From NCBI RefSeq assembly GCF_040545335.1, contig NZ_JBEPLU010000003.1:62001-126000 (forward strand): DNA of 64,000 bases, given 5' to 3'. This document shows, piece by piece, positions 41,850 to 50,561 of this stretch (positions within the stretch are counted from its first letter, which is position 1; every line of letters starts with the position of its first letter). Source of the DNA: Phenylobacterium koreense (GTDB taxonomy: Bacteria > Pseudomonadota > Alphaproteobacteria > Caulobacterales > Caulobacteraceae). A program made the translations under genes and the position numbers. The notes beneath the pieces were generated by a model. That model did not search any database, was not told the DNA's origin, and was given only the letters and a program-made list of their open reading frames with translations.

Positions 41850-44800
41850 TCACCAGGCCTTAGTCAGTTGCAGAGACATGAAACGGCCGATCGGATCGCC
41901 GTTGGCCGTGTCGTAGGCCACGCCGGAGGTGTTGTCGTAGAACGGCGGACGCTTGTCGAAGAGGTTGCGAATATTGAGCGTCGCCGACAGACCTGCGAGC
42001 GGCGAACCGCTGGGCGCCTGGAAGCGCAGTTGCAGATCGAAGGTGGTCATTGCATCGATCGGCGCGCCCAGGGCGTCCTGGTAGGCCGAAGTGTAATTGA
42101 CCGAGGCCCCTGCGCCGAGAGCCCCCCGCCGCCAATCGAGCGTCCCCCTGGCGCGCCAATCGAGTGGGTAGGTCGCAATCCCGACGAGATCGACAGGCGC
42201 CGAGGTCGGGGTCACCGTCTGCTCGTAGCGATAGAGATGGCTGGCGGCGCCGCTGATGGCGACGACATCGTCACCGAAGGCATGTTCGTAGGCGGCGCTA
42301 AGGTCGATCCCGCTCACCCGCAGCGAGGCCGTGTTCACATAGCGGGAATCGACGATCGCTCCGTAGGCCTCGGGCGGACCGAGCACCGTGCGCGTGGCCG
42401 GATCGGCCAGCAGGGCGGCGATGAGCGCCCGGTCGGCCGCATTGGTGGCCGGCGAGATGCGGCGCACGAAGGTGGAGACGTTCGCATCGTCCAGGGCCGT
42501 CTGGATATTGGCCTGAACAGGACGGTCGATGCGATCCTTGAAGCGGATGTCGAACCAGTTGAAGCCGAGCCGCAGGCCGCTGAGCCGCCTAGGGGCGAGC
42601 TCAAAGCCCACCGTGTAGGAATCGGCGGTCTCCGGATCGAGGTCTGGATTGCCGCCCGACTGGATGAGCGTTCCAATCCGCGCAGCCCCTGACGGCAGCA
42701 GTGAGGAGGAATTGCTCGCCGGATCGCTTAGCTCCCGCAGCGCCGGCGCCCGGAAAGAGCGCCCATAGCTCGCCCGTATAAGCAGGCCCTGAACCGGTGA
42801 CCACAGCGCACCCACCTTCGGGTTCCCGGTCCATCCGAAATCGCTGTAGCGCTCTAGACGCCCGGCGAGCGAGAGCTCCAGGCGCTCCATCCCGGAGCGG
42901 CGGTTGGCTTCATCGAAAAGTGGGATGCGCAATTCGGCGAAGCCGGCGTCGACCTTGCGCGCGACATCCACCGAGGCCAGCGGGATCGGCGCGACGCTCG
43001 TGGTGTAGTTCACCCCGCCCCGCGTAAAGCCCTCTTCCCTGTGCTGGGCCCCAAGCGCGAGCTTGATCGAACCTGCGGGCAAGGTCAGGAGCGAGCCATC
43101 GGCCTTGATGTTCAAGGAGCGGACAACGCCCCTGTTGCGGATTTTCTGGTAGCCGCCGCCGATATAGCCGAGCACGACATCGGAGTTGGCCGGTCGGCCG
43201 GTGAAGGGATTGAAGTAGCCGTCCAACGCCGGGCTATAGGGGGTGTCCGGACGATCAGGGCTCAAACCCAGGGCCTCTCCCACGGCAATGGTGTTGAGCA
43301 GCCCGGTATTGTTGGATCGGCCGATCTCGCGCGCATAAGCGCCATAGACCTCGGCGCGCCAGTCTCCCCAAAGATCTGCATCCAGGCCCAGCGAGATCCC
43401 AAGGCTCTCGGCTAAACCCGCCGCGCGAGCGTTCGGCAGTTCGGCGAAGGCGTATTGGATGCTGTGGCTGGCCGCCCCGTTTGGCGAAACGAAGAACGGA
43501 TTGGCTCGTGAAACGCTGATCAAGCCGGTATTGGTCGATGACGCCGCCTCATATTTGCGCCGCCCATAGCGCACGTCGCCCGAGAGCTCGATCCGTTCGG
43601 TGAGCGCTTGCCTGGCCGTCGCATAGAGACTGTGCCGCTCCTGATGGGGCAGGACATCCACCCCCAGACGCTGGTTGCGCAAATTGACGGTCCCGGGCGT
43701 GAAGTCGTCTGGGCCAAGGCTCGTACCGTCCTGATCGACCGGAATGGCCCAATAGGGCGCATTGGCGCCGGTGACTGGATCCAGCCTGAGGATATTGCCG
43801 GGATAGGCGAAATTGCTGCGTTGGTCGGAACCTCCGAGACGCCGAAGGTCGGCATCTCTGGCGATCTCCCGGTCGGCCGAACGCAGGCGATCTCGCTGGT
43901 AGTATTCATAGGAGATCAATCCGCCGCCGCCGGACCAGCTTCGACCAAAGGTCTGAGCGAACTGGAATTCCGAAGGCTCGCCTGCCGTGGCGATCCCGCT
44001 TGAAAGGCGCGTTTCTGCGCCCTCGAACCTCTTCTTCAGGATGATGTTGACGACGCCGCCGACGGCGTCGGCGCCGTAAAGCGCCGAGGCCCCGTCAAGC
44101 AGAAGCTCAACCCGTTCGATGGCCGCCGTCGGGATGGTGGAGATGTCGGCGAACTCGGCGTTCGAACCGGCCCCGCCCATCCGTCGACCGTTCACGAGCA
44201 CCAGTGTCGCATCACTGCCCAGGCCGCGCAGGTTCAATCCGCTTCCGAAATGGGAATTGCTGCCCTGACGTTCGCCGCCGTTATTGTTCAGTCCCTCGTT
44301 GACGCTTCCGGCGAAATTCTGCGGCAGCGCCGCCAGAGCCGCAGCCACGGTCGTGTAACCAGAGCGCTCGATCTGGGTGCGATCCAAGATCAGCACCGGC
44401 GAAGGCGTGTCGGTTACGCCCCGGATCAACGACCCGATGACCGTGACTTCAGCGATCAGCTCCGGCGCGCTCGCAGCCGCGTCGACCGAGGAAGACGAGG
44501 ACTCAAGGCCGACCCGTCCGCTTTCCGGTGGAACGCTCCTAGCGGAACTATCGATGTCCCTGGCAGGCGGCGTCGACGGCGATGCTGGAGCCGGTTGTGC
44601 GCGCCGTAGCACCAGGACGCCTTCCTGCGTGCGCGTGACCTCGATATCGCTGCCCACGAGCAAGCGTGAAAGCGCCTCCTGCGGTGTGAACGCTCCGCGC
44701 AGCGCGCCGGTCTGCCGGCCGGCCACCAGCTCGGAGGGGTAAAGGACCTGCTGATGGGTCTGGGCGGCCAGCTTGTCCAAGGCCGCGGCGAGCGTTCCGG

Positions 44801-44927
44801 CCGGAACGTCGATAGCGACGGGCTCTTGAGCGATGGCTGACGAACACCAGCTCAGGAGCAGGCCAGAAGCGACACCGGCCAAAAGGCGAAGCTTGGGGCC
44901 GGACGGTATACGAGCGGATCGGTGCAT
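41850..44927 (-). CDS. STN-domain TonB-dependent receptor for the lasso peptide
   Basis: A 1025-residue outer-membrane transducer. Signal peptide at 1-33; STN signalling domain at about 37-110 (IDVPAGTLAAALDKLAAQTHQQVLYPSELVAGRQTGALRGAFTPQEALSRLL); a linker; a plug beginning EVTVIGSLIRGVTDTPSPVLILDRTQI with LRGLGSDATLVLVNGRRMGG; then the beta-barrel ending in SLQLTKAW with the terminal aromatic. The STN domain lets the loaded receptor signal to the FecR protein encoded just upstream. In astexin-type loci the matching receptor imports the lasso peptide. ATG 44927 with GGGGGAGTGAA upstream. Confidence 0.88.
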   Translation of the reverse strand: MHRSARIPSGPKLRLLAGVASGLLLSWCSSAIAQEPVAIDVPAGTLAAALDKLAAQTHQQVLYPSELVAGRQTGALRGAFTPQEALSRLLVGSDIEVTRTQEGVLVLRRAQPAPASPSTPPARDIDSSARSVPPESGRVGLESSSSSVDAAASAPELIAEVTVIGSLIRGVTDTPSPVLILDRTQIERSGYTTVAAALAALPQNFAGSVNEGLNNNGGERQGSNSHFGSGLNLRGLGSDATLVLVNGRRMGGAGSNAEFADISTIPTAAIERVELLLDGASALYGADAVGGVVNIILKKRFEGAETRLSSGIATAGEPSEFQFAQTFGRSWSGGGGLISYEYYQRDRLRSADREIARDADLRRLGGSDQRSNFAYPGNILRLDPVTGANAPYWAIPVDQDGTSLGPDDFTPGTVNLRNQRLGVDVLPHQERHSLYATARQALTERIELSGDVRYGRRKYEAASSTNTGLISVSRANPFFVSPNGAASHSIQYAFAELPNARAAGLAESLGISLGLDADLWGDWRAEVYGAYAREIGRSNNTGLLNTIAVGEALGLSPDRPDTPYSPALDGYFNPFTGRPANSDVVLGYIGGGYQKIRNRGVVRSLNIKADGSLLTLPAGSIKLALGAQHREEGFTRGGVNYTTSVAPIPLASVDVARKVDAGFAELRIPLFDEANRRSGMERLELSLAGRLERYSDFGWTGNPKVGALWSPVQGLLIRASYGRSFRAPALRELSDPASNSSSLLPSGAARIGTLIQSGGNPDLDPETADSYTVGFELAPRRLSGLRLGFNWFDIRFKDRIDRPVQANIQTALDDANVSTFVRRISPATNAADRALIAALLADPATRTVLGPPEAYGAIVDSRYVNTASLRVSGIDLSAAYEHAFGDDVVAISGAASHLYRYEQTVTPTSAPVDLVGIATYPLDWRARGTLDWRRGALGAGASVNYTSAYQDALGAPIDAMTTFDLQLRFQAPSGSPLAGLSATLNIRNLFDKRPPFYDNTSGVAYDTANGDPIGRFMSLQLTKAW

Positions 44928-44990
44928 TTCACTCCCCCGACGCCGCAGCAGCCCGCCGAAATGGCGAGGTCTTGGGTTCTTTTCGCGACG

Positions 44991-46037
44991 TCACCCAGGA
45001 AGACGCGCCAGACCCTCCGATTGCGAACTTCCCGGTGTGGAATTTTTTCCGCCGCGCGCGGCGGCGTCGGCCCGCAGGACAATGCGGTCGTCCGTCCTGG
45101 CTGCCGTAAGGCCGAAGAGCTCGGTGACGGCCGAAACGAATGCGGCCGTATCGCCCGTCTCGAATGCGCCGTTGATGCGCACCTGCGCCACATCGCCCGC
45201 ATCGAGCACGATCTTCGTGCGGCTGTACCGATTGACCTCATCCACCGCCTTGACCAACGGCGTGTCGAGAAAACGCAGGCGTCCGATTGTCCAGCTCGTG
45301 GCCTGAGGAACGTCGGCCGGCCCCGGCCTTGGCGCAGCTTCGCCAAGCGTAATCTGCTCGTTCGGCTTTAGGGTCCAGGCGCTGGGCGTGCCGGCGCGTG
45401 CGACTTCCACACGTCCTTCGACCAAGGTCACACGGGTCTTCCCCTCGGTGCGCTGGACATCGAACTTGGTCCCAAGGGCGCGCACCTGCGCGTCGCCAGC
45501 TTCGACCACGAAAGGCCGGCCCCCATCGTGCGCGACCTCGAAATAGGCCTGGCCCCGCTCGAGCACCAATCGGCGCACGTGTTGGCCGTAGCGGACGCGC
45601 ACCTTGCTATCGGTGTTCAGGCGCACCACCGAGCCATCCTCCAGGCGCACGACCTGCTGGGCCCCGACGTCGGTTGAGTAGGCCGGCCCACGCGTCGCCA
45701 TCACAATGATCAGCGCAACGGCGGCGAAGGACAGGGCCGCCAGGGCCATCGGCGGAGCCCCGCGCCATCGCAAGATCGAACGTCTGGTCTTTTGCTCAGG
45801 ACCGCGTAGGACCGCCTCGGTCATCCGAACCAACTCCGGATCGTTTCGCAGCCGCTCGACTTGCGACATGCGCCCTTGGACCTCGGCATAGGCTGCGCGA
45901 TGGCCGGGCTCTGCGCGCCACCTAAAGAACTCGTCGATCGTCGTCTGGCTGACCTTGTTCTGACTGAGTTGCACGAACCAACCAGCCGCCTCTTCCAGCG
46001 CCTGGCGTTCATCTCTCCGGAGCGTGCCCATGGCCAA
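44991..46037 (-). CDS. FecR-type anti-sigma/sigma regulator
   Basis: A 348-residue inner-membrane regulator. The cytoplasmic N-terminus (about 1-94) has the FecR anti-sigma motif (AAGWFVQLSQNKVSQTTIDEFFRWRAEPGHRAAYAEVQ); a transmembrane helix follows (about 95-114, MALAALSFAAVALIIVMATRG); the periplasmic FecR domain (GAQQVVRLEDGSVVRLNTDSKV, EGRVEV) would contact the receptor STN domain. Encoded between the sigma factor and the receptor, the standard cell-surface signalling arrangement. Confidence 0.88.
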   Translation of the reverse strand: MAMGTLRRDERQALEEAAGWFVQLSQNKVSQTTIDEFFRWRAEPGHRAAYAEVQGRMSQVERLRNDPELVRMTEAVLRGPEQKTRRSILRWRGAPPMALAALSFAAVALIIVMATRGPAYSTDVGAQQVVRLEDGSVVRLNTDSKVRVRYGQHVRRLVLERGQAYFEVAHDGGRPFVVEAGDAQVRALGTKFDVQRTEGKTRVTLVEGRVEVARAGTPSAWTLKPNEQITLGEAAPRPGPADVPQATSWTIGRLRFLDTPLVKAVDEVNRYSRTKIVLDAGDVAQVRINGAFETGDTAAFVSAVTELFGLTAARTDDRIVLRADAAARGGKNSTPGSSQSEGLARLPG

Positions 46038-46045
46038 TTACAGCC

Positions 46046-46627
46046 TCAATCGCGAAGTCGCGCTACAACGAGAGCCATCGCCTTCTGGAGCCGCTTGTCG
46101 ATAGCGCGGACCGACACTTTACAGCGTTGCGCGATTTCGCGGTTCGTCAAGCCGCCGATCTTGCTCAACAAGATCACCTCCCTGAACTTGGGAGGTAACG
46201 ACTTGATCACCTCACGCACATGGTAGTCGTCGTCTATCGTCCCGAACGTCCCAGGATGGGCCAGGTCTACGCCTTCGAAAAGCGCAGCGTGATCGGCGCG
46301 GACCTGGCCACGCCGGAATTGATCTCGTGCGACATTCTTGGCGATGGTGATCAGCAGCGCCCTTGGCATGTCGATATCCCCGTTGGCGTAGGCCGCCGCC
46401 CGGAAGAAGGTTTCCTGGGTCAAATCATCGGCCCATTGAGCGCCATAACGCCGCTGCAGGGACTTACGAAGCCAGTCGGCATGGCGCCGATAAAGTTCGT
46501 CGAGCCTGGCGCATCTGAGCTGGTCTGCCACGTTGCTCGGCGCCGAACCGACACGCAGCGATGTCGCCTGCGCGACATCGTGCTCCTGGGACCGACGCGC
46601 ACGCGCAGCCCCCCAGTGACGGGACAT
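46046..46627 (-). CDS. FecI-like ECF sigma factor
   Basis: A 193-residue sigma-70 family protein of the iron-starvation (FecI) type. Region 2 is LDELYRRHADWLRKSLQRRYGAQWADDLTQETFFRAAAYANGDIDMPRALLITIAKNVARDQFRR; region 4 is REVIKSLPPKFREVILLSKIGGLTNREIAQRCKVSVRAIDKRLQKAM. It starts the sigma-fecR-receptor-isopeptidase run and should transcribe the receptor operon when the lasso peptide (or another ligand) occupies the receptor. FecR follows eight bp after the stop. An alternative start at a later in-frame codon is possible. Confidence 0.88.
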   Translation of the reverse strand: MSRHWGAARARRSQEHDVAQATSLRVGSAPSNVADQLRCARLDELYRRHADWLRKSLQRRYGAQWADDLTQETFFRAAAYANGDIDMPRALLITIAKNVARDQFRRGQVRADHAALFEGVDLAHPGTFGTIDDDYHVREVIKSLPPKFREVILLSKIGGLTNREIAQRCKVSVRAIDKRLQKAMALVVARLRD

Positions 46628-46851
46628 TGGATTTCCTCGAGCACGAACCGCGCGACGTCAGAACCGGGCGTCTCGAACGCGAGGACCTAAGCCCCTCGCA
46701 CCCCGCGCTTTTCCACAAAATGCGGTCTTGCATGGCGCGGGCGCCCAGCAACTGCTTGTCGCCGTCGCGGCGGCGGGCGGCTTGCCGTCCCAACCTTGCA
46801 AGAGATTGTCACAACTTGAAACAGCCGCCTAGAGCGCCTCTGCGCCTGACG

Positions 46852-47190
46852 TCAGCTCGCCGGGTCGTACATGAACTCGCGCAGTTCCTGCGAGCAACGG
46901 CAGGCGACCGCGATTTTTCGCGCCCAGGCGACGGCGTCTTCGCGCGTCGGCAACTCGAGCACGGTGAAGCCGCCCTTGAGGTGACTGCCGCGATAGATCT
47001 CCGTGGAAACCGACCCGTCGCCGGAGACCAACACCGGATCGACCTGCTCGTGGATTCCGCCGCCGAACACGTAGACCCCGGCCGCCTTGGCTTCTTCGAT
47101 CACGGCCCGCGCCGCGTCGGCGACGATCGGCAACTCCTCGGGAGTGACCACCATGGCTTCGCTGGGAAACGAGATCAGATATTTGGTCAT
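46852..47190 (-). CDS. YCII/DGPF-domain protein
   Basis: A 112-residue ferredoxin-like YCII-family protein (MTKYLISFPSEAMVVTPEELP, GVYVFGGGIHEQVDPVLV, then KGGFTVLELPTREDAVAWARKIA). Family members are small cytoplasmic proteins of unknown enzymatic role, often near ECF sigma factors, though here the nearest sigma factor belongs to the lasso locus. ATG 47190 preferred; the longer frame reaches into the tRNA. It lies between the lasso locus and tRNA-Leu. Confidence 0.78.
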   Translation of the reverse strand: MTKYLISFPSEAMVVTPEELPIVADAARAVIEEAKAAGVYVFGGGIHEQVDPVLVSGDGSVSTEIYRGSHLKGGFTVLELPTREDAVAWARKIAVACRCSQELREFMYDPAS

Positions 47191-47268
47191 GCGCTGACTA
47201 TGCATGACGCACGCTAGGATGTGCATCGCTTTCAGCGGGAAGGCCGGGCGGCCGGAACGCTCAAGACC

Positions 47269-47563
47269 TGGTGCGGGCGGCCGGGATCGAACCGGCAAGA
47301 GCCTCTCGGCTCGACGGATTTTCGTACCACTTCGGCTTTCGCCGCCGGGCCTGCGCCCGTTCGTGGTCTGGACTATCCCTTCGCCATAGCCACCGGCCTT
47401 AGGCGCCGCCCGTCTAGTCTCTACACCTTCCCCGAAGGGCTTGGCTCGGGATCGCCATCTGACAGGGTTCCCCGAATTTGAGCGGTTCTACGTCCGGGAT
47501 TTCCCCCGGCGCACTCAATCCTCGGCTTAAGTCCGTTGCGTCTACCAGTTTCGCCACGCCCGC
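47269..47563 (-). tRNA. tRNA-Leu(UAA) with group I intron
   Basis: The 5' exon (35 nt, 47563-47529) gives GCGGGCG acceptor strand, D-arm GCGAAACTGGTAGACGC and ACGGACTT; the 3' exon (54 nt, 47322-47269) begins AAAATCCGT and gives a leucine-type long variable arm, T-arm GCCGGTTCGATCCCGGC, CGCCCGC and encoded ACCA. Spliced, the anticodon stem ACGGA/TCCGT and loop CTTAAAA read anticodon UAA. Mature length is 89 nt with CCA; all stems pair perfectly. The gene's 3' end faces the accessory region. Confidence 0.93.
47323..47528 (-). ncRNA. Group I intron (IC3-like) in tRNA-Leu
   Basis: The 206-nt insert lies between U34 and A35 of the anticodon. It follows a 5'-exon U and ends with G, the two invariant group I splice-site bases. 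Core segments are visible on the minus strand: AATTCGGGGAACCC and ATCCCGAGCCAAGCC (P/Q), GTGTAGAGACTAGACGGGC (R) and AAGGGATAGTCCAGACC (S). No open reading frame for a homing enzyme. The same site carries the well known cyanobacterial/plastid tRNA-Leu intron; the intron is known but uncommon in proteobacteria. Confidence 0.92.
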
Positions 47564-47612
47564 AGGCCGTGCTGGCCCTATAGCCAGTCGCCCGTTCGCC
47601 GCCAAGTGGTCC

Positions 47613-48416
47613 TCAGCCCTTCGGCAGGGCCGCGACGGCTTCCTTGAGCACCGCCAGCCGGTGGGCGTCGGCCGGATGGGTCGACAGCACCTCCGGCGGC
47701 TCGGGCTGCTTGCGCCCCTCGATGGCCATGCGTTCGAAGAAGCGGATGGCGCCGGCCGGGTCCAGGCCCGCCCGCTGCGCCAGATCCACGCCCAGCCGGT
47801 CGGCTTCCAGTTCGTGGTTGCGGGAATAGGGCAGGATCACCCCATAGACCGCGCCCATGCCCAGGGCGCCGGCGATCTCGCCCGCGTGCTGGCCATAGTC
47901 CCCGTTGGCGAGGATGGCCTGCAGCACGCCGACCCCGACCTGGACGGCCAGTTGCTGGCTCACCCGCTCGGCCGGATGGCGCGCCAGGATGTGGCCGACC
48001 TCATGGCCCAGAACGCCCGCCAGTTCGTCGTCGTCGCGGGCGAAGTCCATCAGGCCCTTGAACGCGGCCACTTTTCCGTTCGGCAGGACGAAGGCGTTGA
48101 TCTCCGGCCGATCGAAGACGACGAACCGCCAGTCCAGGTCGGTGCGCCCACTGGCCTGGACGATCCTGCGGCCCACCCGCTCCAGCCGCGCCTGCATGGC
48201 GGTATCGGTCGAAGTCGGCGTCTGGTTGATCAGATCGGCCCAGGCCTGGTCCGCCATCTCGCGCAGGGTCTCGTCGGGCACCACCGCGAACTGGCTGCGC
48301 CCGGTCGCCGCGTTCTCCGAGCAGGCGACCAGCGCCGCGCCGCTGGCCAGCACCGCCAGCAGGTTGCGGCGCGAGACCCTGACAGGGCCTCGCCGACAGC
48401 CGCACGCCGTAATCAC
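47613..48416 (-). CDS. M48-family metalloprotease lipoprotein
   Basis: A 267-residue zinc protease. Basic residues then a hydrophobic stretch ending LVAC (NLLAVLASGAALVAC) suggest a lipoprotein signal. The zinc site is LAGVLGHEVGHILARH (HExxH) with the third ligand in NHELEADRLGVDLAQRAG. Homologues (BepA/LoiP-like) help outer-membrane protein quality control. GTG 48416 overlaps the GST stop (GTGA); longer frames are shadow. Confidence 0.85.
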   Translation of the reverse strand: MITACGCRRGPVRVSRRNLLAVLASGAALVACSENAATGRSQFAVVPDETLREMADQAWADLINQTPTSTDTAMQARLERVGRRIVQASGRTDLDWRFVVFDRPEINAFVLPNGKVAAFKGLMDFARDDDELAGVLGHEVGHILARHPAERVSQQLAVQVGVGVLQAILANGDYGQHAGEIAGALGMGAVYGVILPYSRNHELEADRLGVDLAQRAGLDPAGAIRFFERMAIEGRKQPEPPEVLSTHPADAHRLAVLKEAVAALPKG

Positions 48417-49042
48417 GCCCTCGCGGCGCTCTCCCATGCCTTGAACTCCGGGGTGGCCAGCAGCCGGTTCATATAGGCGCCGCAGGAGCCATCGTCGCCA
48501 TAGTCCGAAGGATGCACGCCATAGGTCCGGAACCTGGTGGCGACCGGCGTATAGAAGGCGTCGGCGATTGACCACTCGCCGCCCAGGAACGGCCCGCCCG
48601 ACCGGGCCAGCAGTTCGCGCCACAGCGCCACGATGCGGCGGATGTTCTTCTGGGTGGCTTCCGACAGCGTCACGACCTTCGGCTCGGCCTCCAGGGCCAT
48701 CGGGCACTCGCCGCGCAGCGACTGGAAGCCGGAGTGCATCTCGCTGGCCGCCGCCCGCGTCAGAGCGCGCAGCGCCGGATCGGCCGGCCACAGCCTGGCC
48801 TCGGGGAATTTCTCGGCGAGATACTCGCAGATCGCCAGTGAATCCCAGACCGTCAGGTCGCCGTCCTTCAGCGCCGGCACCATCCCCGAGGGCGAGTGCG
48901 GCAAGATCTCAGCTTCCGTACGCCCGTCATCCTGGCGCAACATGATTTCTACTTCGGTGAATGGCGCGCCAACGTGCTTTAGGACCAGCCATGGGCGCAG
49001 GGACCAGGTCGACCACCGCTTGGTTCCGATCACGAGTTCCAT
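48413..49042 (-). CDS. Glutathione S-transferase
   Basis: A 209-residue GST. The thioredoxin-like N-terminus has TKRWSTWSLRPWLVLKHVGAPFTEVEI and the cis-Pro GMVPALKDGDLTVWDSLAICEYLAEKFP with the conserved glutathione-binding Ser in DSLAI; the all-helical C-terminus includes SIADAFYTPVATRF. Probably detoxification or peroxide reduction; substrate unknown. Coupled to the M48 protease by a GTGA overlap. Confidence 0.88.
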   Translation of the reverse strand: MELVIGTKRWSTWSLRPWLVLKHVGAPFTEVEIMLRQDDGRTEAEILPHSPSGMVPALKDGDLTVWDSLAICEYLAEKFPEARLWPADPALRALTRAAASEMHSGFQSLRGECPMALEAEPKVVTLSEATQKNIRRIVALWRELLARSGGPFLGGEWSIADAFYTPVATRFRTYGVHPSDYGDDGSCGAYMNRLLATPEFKAWESAARA

Positions 49043-49158
49043 GGGCTACTCCTTTTTTCTTCCGGAGAGGCTATTGCCCATGCCCCGGGGGGCTCGTCTA
49101 GAGTGCGCCCAACAATAAGAAATTCGTATCAGTCCCATTTTCGTAGGAAACGTCCTTC

Positions 49159-50526
49159 ATGACCGAGACCACCGCACAGTCGGTTGATCCGGCCACCGCG
49201 GCCGCCGCCCCGGCGGCCAGCGCCCAGCCATTCTCCGCATCTTACACGCGGTATGCGATGTTCCTCCTGCTGGGGATCTACATCGTGAACTTCCTGGATC
49301 GCGCCGTGGTCAATATTCTGGCCGAGCCGATCAAGAACGACCTTCACCTTGCGGACTGGCAGCTCGGCCTGATGAGCGGCCTGGCGTTTGCGATTTTCTA
49401 CACCGTGCTCGGCATTCCGATCGCGCGTATGGCCGAGCGTAAGAACCGGCCGATCATCATCGGCACCGCGGTCGCCGCCTGGTCCGGCTTCACCGTGCTC
49501 TCCGGCTCGGCTCAGAACTTCATCCAGCTCGTGCTCTGCCGGATCGGCGTGGGCGTGGGCGAGGCCGGCTGCACGCCGCCGGCCCACTCCCTGATCGCCG
49601 ACTACGTGCCCAAGGAAAAGCGCGCCTCGGCGCTGGCCTTCTACTCCATGGGCACCCCGCTGGGCGGCCTGCTGGGCTTGGTCATGGGCGGCCTGGTGGC
49701 CGACGCCTTCGGCTGGCGCTGGGCCTTCGTGGTCGCCGGCGCGCCGGGCGTTCTCTTCGCCCTGCTCGCCTGGTTCACGCTGAAGGAACCCCGGAAGGTC
49801 ATGGCCCAGCACTCCGCCGCCATCCAGGCGACCCAGGCCTCCTTCGGCGAGACCCTGAAATATCTCGGCAAGAAGAAGACCTTCTGGCTGATCGCGCTCG
49901 GCGCGGCCATCAAGGCGTTCATCGGCTACGGCCACGCCCCGTTCACCGCCTCGTTCTTCCTCCGCGTCCACGGCGACGAAGTCGCCAGCCTGGCCTCGGC
50001 CTTCGATCTGAAGTCCGTCGGCTTCCTCGGCCTGGCGCTCGGCCTCATGGGCGGCACCGCCGGCACCATCTCGGCCTGGCTCGGCGGCCAGATCGCCGAC
50101 CGCTACGCCAAGACCGACCTGCGCGGCTACGTGTCGGTTCCGGCCATCGCCTCGCTGCTGGCCGTGCCGATCTACGTCATCGCCGTCAGCGTCCCGTCGG
50201 CGACCGCCGCGCTCTGGATCCTGGTGATCAACGGCCTGATCGGCTCGCTCTGGTACGGGCCGGTCTATGCGATCGGCCAGTCGATCGTGCCGCCGCACAT
50301 GCGCGCGACCACCGCGGCGATCCTGCTGTTCATCATCAACCTGATCGGCCTGGGCCTTGGCCCGCTCGCCGTCGGCATCCTGTCGGACATCATGAGCAAC
50401 GTCGTCGGCCTCGGCCCGGCGCAAGGCGTCCGCTGGGCGCTGATGCTCTCGACCGGCTTCGGCCTCGTCGCCTTCGCGCTCCTCTGGGCCGCGCGTCGCA
50501 CGATCCGCGAAGAAATGGTCAGCTAG
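49159..50526 (+). CDS. MFS transporter (Spinster-like)
   Basis: A 455-residue major facilitator with twelve predicted helices. The first (YAMFLLLGIYIVNFLDRAVVNILAEPIKNDLHLADWQLGLMSGLAFAIFY) and the RMAERKNRPIIIG loop motif A are typical of the spinster-type MFS common in Caulobacterales and sphingomonads. Helix V region: VGEAGCTPPAHSLIADYVP. Substrate unknown. ATG 49159, AGGAAA about eight bases upstream. Single-gene unit. Confidence 0.88.
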   Translation: MTETTAQSVDPATAAAAPAASAQPFSASYTRYAMFLLLGIYIVNFLDRAVVNILAEPIKNDLHLADWQLGLMSGLAFAIFYTVLGIPIARMAERKNRPIIIGTAVAAWSGFTVLSGSAQNFIQLVLCRIGVGVGEAGCTPPAHSLIADYVPKEKRASALAFYSMGTPLGGLLGLVMGGLVADAFGWRWAFVVAGAPGVLFALLAWFTLKEPRKVMAQHSAAIQATQASFGETLKYLGKKKTFWLIALGAAIKAFIGYGHAPFTASFFLRVHGDEVASLASAFDLKSVGFLGLALGLMGGTAGTISAWLGGQIADRYAKTDLRGYVSVPAIASLLAVPIYVIAVSVPSATAALWILVINGLIGSLWYGPVYAIGQSIVPPHMRATTAAILLFIINLIGLGLGPLAVGILSDIMSNVVGLGPAQGVRWALMLSTGFGLVAFALLWAARRTIREEMVS

Positions 50527-50534
50527 GCCTCATG

Positions 50535-50561
50535 GGCGGAGAGCGCCGCGCGCTCTCCGCC
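50535..50561. terminator. Shared hairpin terminator, 12-bp stem
   Basis: GGCGGAGAGCGC-CGC-GCGCTCTCCGCC lies eight bases past the MFS stop and touches the stop of the convergent small membrane gene. No T-run on either side; probably a bidirectional terminator. Confidence 0.6.

Noticed and set aside
46852..47298. YCII protein extended to 47298 with an extra 36 residues.
   Set aside because: The extension runs into the 3' part of tRNA-Leu; ATG 47190 starts a normal YCII domain.
47269..47300. tRNA-Leu 3' end as integration site for the whole 13-46.6 kb region.
   Set aside because: I found no second copy of the tRNA 3' end elsewhere in the window and no integrase; a YCII gene also separates the tRNA from the lasso locus. 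Left open, not claimed.
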